Positions 61,626-64,000 of a DNA stretch of 64,000 bases are shown here, in pieces. Position 1 is the stretch's first letter, and each line of letters opens with the position of its first letter. The position numbers and the translations under genes were made by a program. Under the pieces are notes generated by a model. That model was not told where the DNA came from and ran no database searches. It was given only the letters and a program-made list of their open reading frames with translations. The stretch is from Actinomycetes bacterium (GTDB lineage Bacteria > Actinomycetota > Acidimicrobiia > Acidimicrobiales > Palsa-688): NCBI GenBank assembly GCA_021850325.1, contig JAJZMF010000003.1, positions 24,701 to 88,700 of the forward strand, written 5' to 3'.

Positions 61626-62692
61626 CGGGGGCCCCTGCGGTGCTCGGGGGGCTCCGCCGGCCCAGGCCCGGCCCAGCCGATGGCGTTGGCGGCGTCGTCC
61701 AGGCTGCGGTAGCCCAGAGCAGCGGCCACGGCGGTGATGTCGCCTGTGCGCTCGAAGATCTTGGCACCCCTCCAGGCACGCAGCGAGGCGGGCTTGACGA
61801 GCGGGTCCCTGCCCAGCCCGGCACGGCGCAGGATGTCGAAGAGCACGTGGCACGAGGAGGCCTGCTGGCTCTGGGGCGTGCCGCGCCCGCGGTAGACGAG
61901 CGGCGCGGCCGGCTCGTTGCCGAGCGCCTCCAGTCGTAGCGCGAGCACGTCCCGGCCCCAGTCGGTGAGCTGGCCGTAGCGGGGCAGCGAACGGCTGGTG
62001 CCGCTGAGCCAGACAGTGCCCGCTGCCAGGTCGAGGTCTGCCACCACGACCAGGGCGATCTCGGCGGTGCCTGCGGTGGCCTCCCCGAGCGCCCAGGCCG
62101 CAGGCCCGCGGGTGTCCAGGCTGTGGCGACGGCAGTGGAGGTGGCCCCGTTGCACCTCGGCGTCGCTCAGGGGCCGCCACAGGCCCTTGGTCCTGGCGGG
62201 GCGCTCGAAGTCGACCAGCGGCTGGCACCGGTACTCGCCCAGGCGTCGCAGCTCCTGGAAGAACACACCGGCCGCCCAGGCCCGCAGGTTGACCAGGTCG
62301 GGCCCCGGCTTCAGGCCGGCACCCGGCCGGGAGGAGGGGGCGAGCAGGAAGGCCCGCACGTCCTGGTCGCCTGCGGTCGTGATGTCGCCGATGCCCCGCA
62401 CCCGGGACAGGTAGGTGGCCAGCTTGGCCTGGACCTGGGCCAGCTTGTCCGCGGTCTGCTGGGTGTAGTCGCCCACCTCCACCCGGTGCTGGCAGGCGGA
62501 GGCGACGAGCGCGAAGGCCGCCTCGGGGCTCAGGCCGGCCGGGTTCACGTAGGCCGCCAGCAGGATGTTGTCGACGGCCAGGAGCTGGGCGCCGCGCAGG
62601 CTCGAGCCGGGCTCGGCCAGTGCCGCGGCGATGGCACGGCCGAGCTGGCACAGCTCGTTGTCGTCCAACTGGGTGGGTTCGTAGAGAGGCAC
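61622..62692 (-). CDS. Tyrosine-recombinase-like protein, catalytic site apparently lost
   Basis: A 356-residue protein. A helical N-terminal half (about 1-170) resembles a core-binding domain. The second half has the tyrosine-recombinase outline: ALVVVADLDLAAGTVWLSG, a middle linker, then SLRAWRGAKIFERTGDITAVAAALG at about 303-327 whose pieces recall the HxxR helix and the GD-x-x-x-V-x-x-LG segment before the nucleophile. The first Arg is not evident, the HxxR His is absent and the nucleophile Tyr position reads IGW. It may bind but not cut DNA. It starts at a GTG and is coupled to the DDE-like gene. Confidence 0.55.
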   Translation of the reverse strand: MPLYEPTQLDDNELCQLGRAIAAALAEPGSSLRGAQLLAVDNILLAAYVNPAGLSPEAAFALVASACQHRVEVGDYTQQTADKLAQVQAKLATYLSRVRGIGDITTAGDQDVRAFLLAPSSRPGAGLKPGPDLVNLRAWAAGVFFQELRRLGEYRCQPLVDFERPARTKGLWRPLSDAEVQRGHLHCRRHSLDTRGPAAWALGEATAGTAEIALVVVADLDLAAGTVWLSGTSRSLPRYGQLTDWGRDVLALRLEALGNEPAAPLVYRGRGTPQSQQASSCHVLFDILRRAGLGRDPLVKPASLRAWRGAKIFERTGDITAVAAALGYRSLDDAANAIGWAGPGPAEPPEHRRGPR

Positions 62693-62758
62693 TCGGGGGG
62701 CTCCGTTGTCGTGAGGTCCCCCGCGACAGTCAGGCGCGCGACAGCGCGCGCAATCGCG

Positions 62759-63229
62759 TCAGATCTGGTACCGGTGGCGGGCCCCTCCCGGCGCCGCCCG
62801 TCCTCGGTTGCCCCTGCGGGCTGCCCCGTCGTCCCTGGTGGCGCGGCCAGGGCCAGCCGGCCCCGTGCCGACGGTGACGCCGGGCCTGGCGACGACGAGG
62901 GGGCTGGCCGGCTCGCTCGTTGCGTCGATGAACACGGCGAGCAGTGTCTCGCCGAACCAGCGTTCTCCCAACGTGCAGCGGCTGAGCAGCTGCTTGGAAA
63001 AGCCCCAGGTCCTGCACAACTGGGCTGCGCTCGGCCGGTGGAGATTGCTTGCCCATTCGAGCACGAGCCGGTGCTGAATGACAGCGATGCGCTGGGAGAC
63101 GATGTCGCCCCCCTCGGGCAGGACCAGGGCCGGGTCGCTTGCGCGTCCGAAATCGGCGGCAGAGGCGAAATAGCTGAGGGGGAGCAGCGTCCTTCGGTTG
63201 TCGAGGTGCCTCGGCCCTCTGCGTCCCAC
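62759..63229 (-). CDS. Small helix-turn-helix-like protein
   Basis: About 156 residues from a GTG at 63229; an in-frame start at 63319 would add 30. The core, IVSQRIAVIQHRLVLEWASN then AAQLCRTWGFSKQLLSRCTL and GERWFGETLLAVFIDAT, is arranged like a Cro/Xre-type DNA-binding domain. The last ~50 residues are Gly/Arg-rich. It lies 66 bp before the recombinase-like gene on the same strand, so the three form one candidate unit. Start and function uncertain. Confidence 0.45.
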   Translation of the reverse strand: MGRRGPRHLDNRRTLLPLSYFASAADFGRASDPALVLPEGGDIVSQRIAVIQHRLVLEWASNLHRPSAAQLCRTWGFSKQLLSRCTLGERWFGETLLAVFIDATSEPASPLVVARPGVTVGTGPAGPGRATRDDGAARRGNRGRAAPGGARHRYQI

Positions 63230-63657
63230 GCCATGAGGGTGCTCACAAGTGCCCTCGGTGCATTCGCCACGACGCCAACCTGGCGGCAACCCGGTCCCGA
63301 GCTGTCCGGGCCGGCCCACAGGGCCAGGGGAGCACTACGCACCTGCTGGCCAAGAAAGTGCCACACGCGTAGGGCGACAGCAGGAGCGGCCGCCTGTCAA
63401 TAGACGACAGGCCACGGCTCTTCTGTTCGCGCCCGGCACAGCCTTGTGAACGTGTGGCCGTTTGCCCCGGTGGTGAGACCGTACGTTCAGGGCCACAAGA
63501 GTGCCCCGAGCGGAGCTGTTCATGGTCCATATGGCGTGTCCCTGCGTGCTGTCACTGACCTCTGGGCCATACAACCGCATTTAATACACTGAAGCCCCGC
63601 CGGCAGGTAGCGTGCGCGATTTGTCCATACCTATGAATAGGGACAACAGACGAGAAA
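63230..63657. other. Non-coding, AT-richer region before the CRISPR array
   Basis: No gene seen. It contains a 7-bp hairpin GCCTGTC / GACAGGC (63392-63412), an AT-rich patch with tttaatacac near 63580 and an interrupted palindrome TTGTCC...GGACAA (63621-63646). Its position and composition fit a CRISPR leader, though the adjacent repeats are the most decayed ones. Confidence 0.4.
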
Positions 63658-64000
63658 TGCGCGCACAAGCGGAGTGGGGGTTCCCCGTCGAGCGTCTGGG
63701 CAGCGGGCCTATGGGCTCAAGGCGGTCATTGCTCAACACAGGACGTGGTGAGTATTCCGTCGAGGCTTTCCACCCCGACCGACTGGGGTTGGTAGGGGTG
63801 GACGTCCGCTCAACGCAGGACAGGGTCAATACCCCGTCGAAGGCAGCCCGTGCGGAGGCTAACGCCATCTGGGCAGAAGGACGGGGTGGCTACCCCGTCG
63901 AAGCTGCTGCCGCTGCGGCCTCGCGAGCAGCGATGTGGAGCGCTCAACGAAGGACGGGGTGGGTACCCCGTCGAAGCGTGTCCGCTAGGGGTGTCTTGTC
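63658..64000. CRISPR. CRISPR-type array, decayed at left end, continuing past the window
   Basis: Five 36-nt repeat units end at 63693, 63766, 63843, 63904 and 63977. The last (63942-63977) looks canonical and folds into an 8-bp stem GACGGGGT / ACCCCGTC with loop GGGT. It starts GCTCAACGAAGG and ends CGTCGAAGC. The earlier units carry six or more substitutions, mostly in the 5' half. Spacers are 37, 41, 25 and 37 nt and unrelated in sequence. No cas gene is in the window; the array runs off the right edge. Confidence 0.7.

Noticed and set aside
59824..63229. Integration of an element into tRNA-Arg
   Set aside because: An element using the tRNA 3' end would lie to the left of 59824, but the recombinase-like genes lie upstream of the tRNA 5' end. 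No duplicate of the tRNA 3' end was seen to the right, and the recombinase seems to lack its nucleophile.

Overview
The window is a very GC-rich chromosomal segment from a high-GC actinobacterium. The evidence is the strong G/C third-position bias, frequent GTG/TTG starts, many -10 boxes of TANNNT type 6-8 nt from start codons (leaderless mRNAs), a DUF2510 membrane protein, a DUF929/VKOR disulfide pair, a polyphosphate/ROK-type glucokinase and an ABC-heavy nucleoside catabolism cluster. I cannot fix the genus; an Acidimicrobiia-like lineage is possible but is inference only.

Layout. 1-6.9 kb: a ROK/polyphosphate-type glucokinase, then a cell-surface glycosylation group (NAD-dependent epimerase, GT2, GtrA, GT39-like membrane glycosyltransferase) and a zinc alcohol dehydrogenase. 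6.9-16.2 kb: a DUF2510 membrane protein, serA, a PAS-GGDEF diguanylate cyclase, a small PH-like protein, a DUF929 thioredoxin-like protein with a VKOR partner, a GH13 glucosidase, a small conserved protein and YjbQ. 16.3-30.5 kb: the main metabolic feature, a LacI regulator followed by a same-strand cluster for uptake and breakdown of nucleosides. It holds a BMP lipoprotein-like binding protein, an ABC ATPase fused to a permease, a second permease, PsuK- and PsuG-like pseudouridine enzymes, three nucleoside hydrolases, an adenosine deaminase-like protein and an amidohydrolase. A convergent uracil phosphoribosyltransferase (upp) closes the salvage route.

30.6-36.1 kb: a leftward Fe/AEP-type ABC importer operon (binding protein, double permease, ATPase), followed by an FTR1-like membrane protein and a small membrane protein. 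36.3-45.2 kb: FGGY kinase, a large lipoprotein of the N,N-dimethylformamidase beta-like family, hisS, a MarR-ClC chloride channel operon and kynureninase. 45.2-59.6 kb: three secreted proteins, an ABC-2 exporter with a response regulator, a membrane-anchored alpha/beta hydrolase, a second GH13 enzyme, a second small PH-like protein, a FliA/WhiG-type sigma factor, an HD-domain protein and a flavoprotein disulfide reductase.

59.7-64 kb: the accessory end of the window. A tRNA-Arg(CCU) is flanked by two triplicate short direct repeats. Beyond it lie a DDE-transposase-like protein, a tyrosine-recombinase-like protein whose catalytic residues look lost, and a small helix-turn-helix-like protein, all leftward. 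Then comes an AT-richer stretch and a CRISPR-type array with 36-nt units and about 73-nt period, decayed at its left end and running off the window.

How the parts work together. The nucleoside cluster would import nucleosides (BMP + ABC), split pseudouridine (PsuK then PsuG) and ordinary nucleosides (three hydrolases), deaminate adenosine-type substrates, and recover uracil through Upp, under control of the LacI protein at its head. Most other genes are in short independent units of one to three genes, many with recognisable leaderless promoters that help fix their starts.
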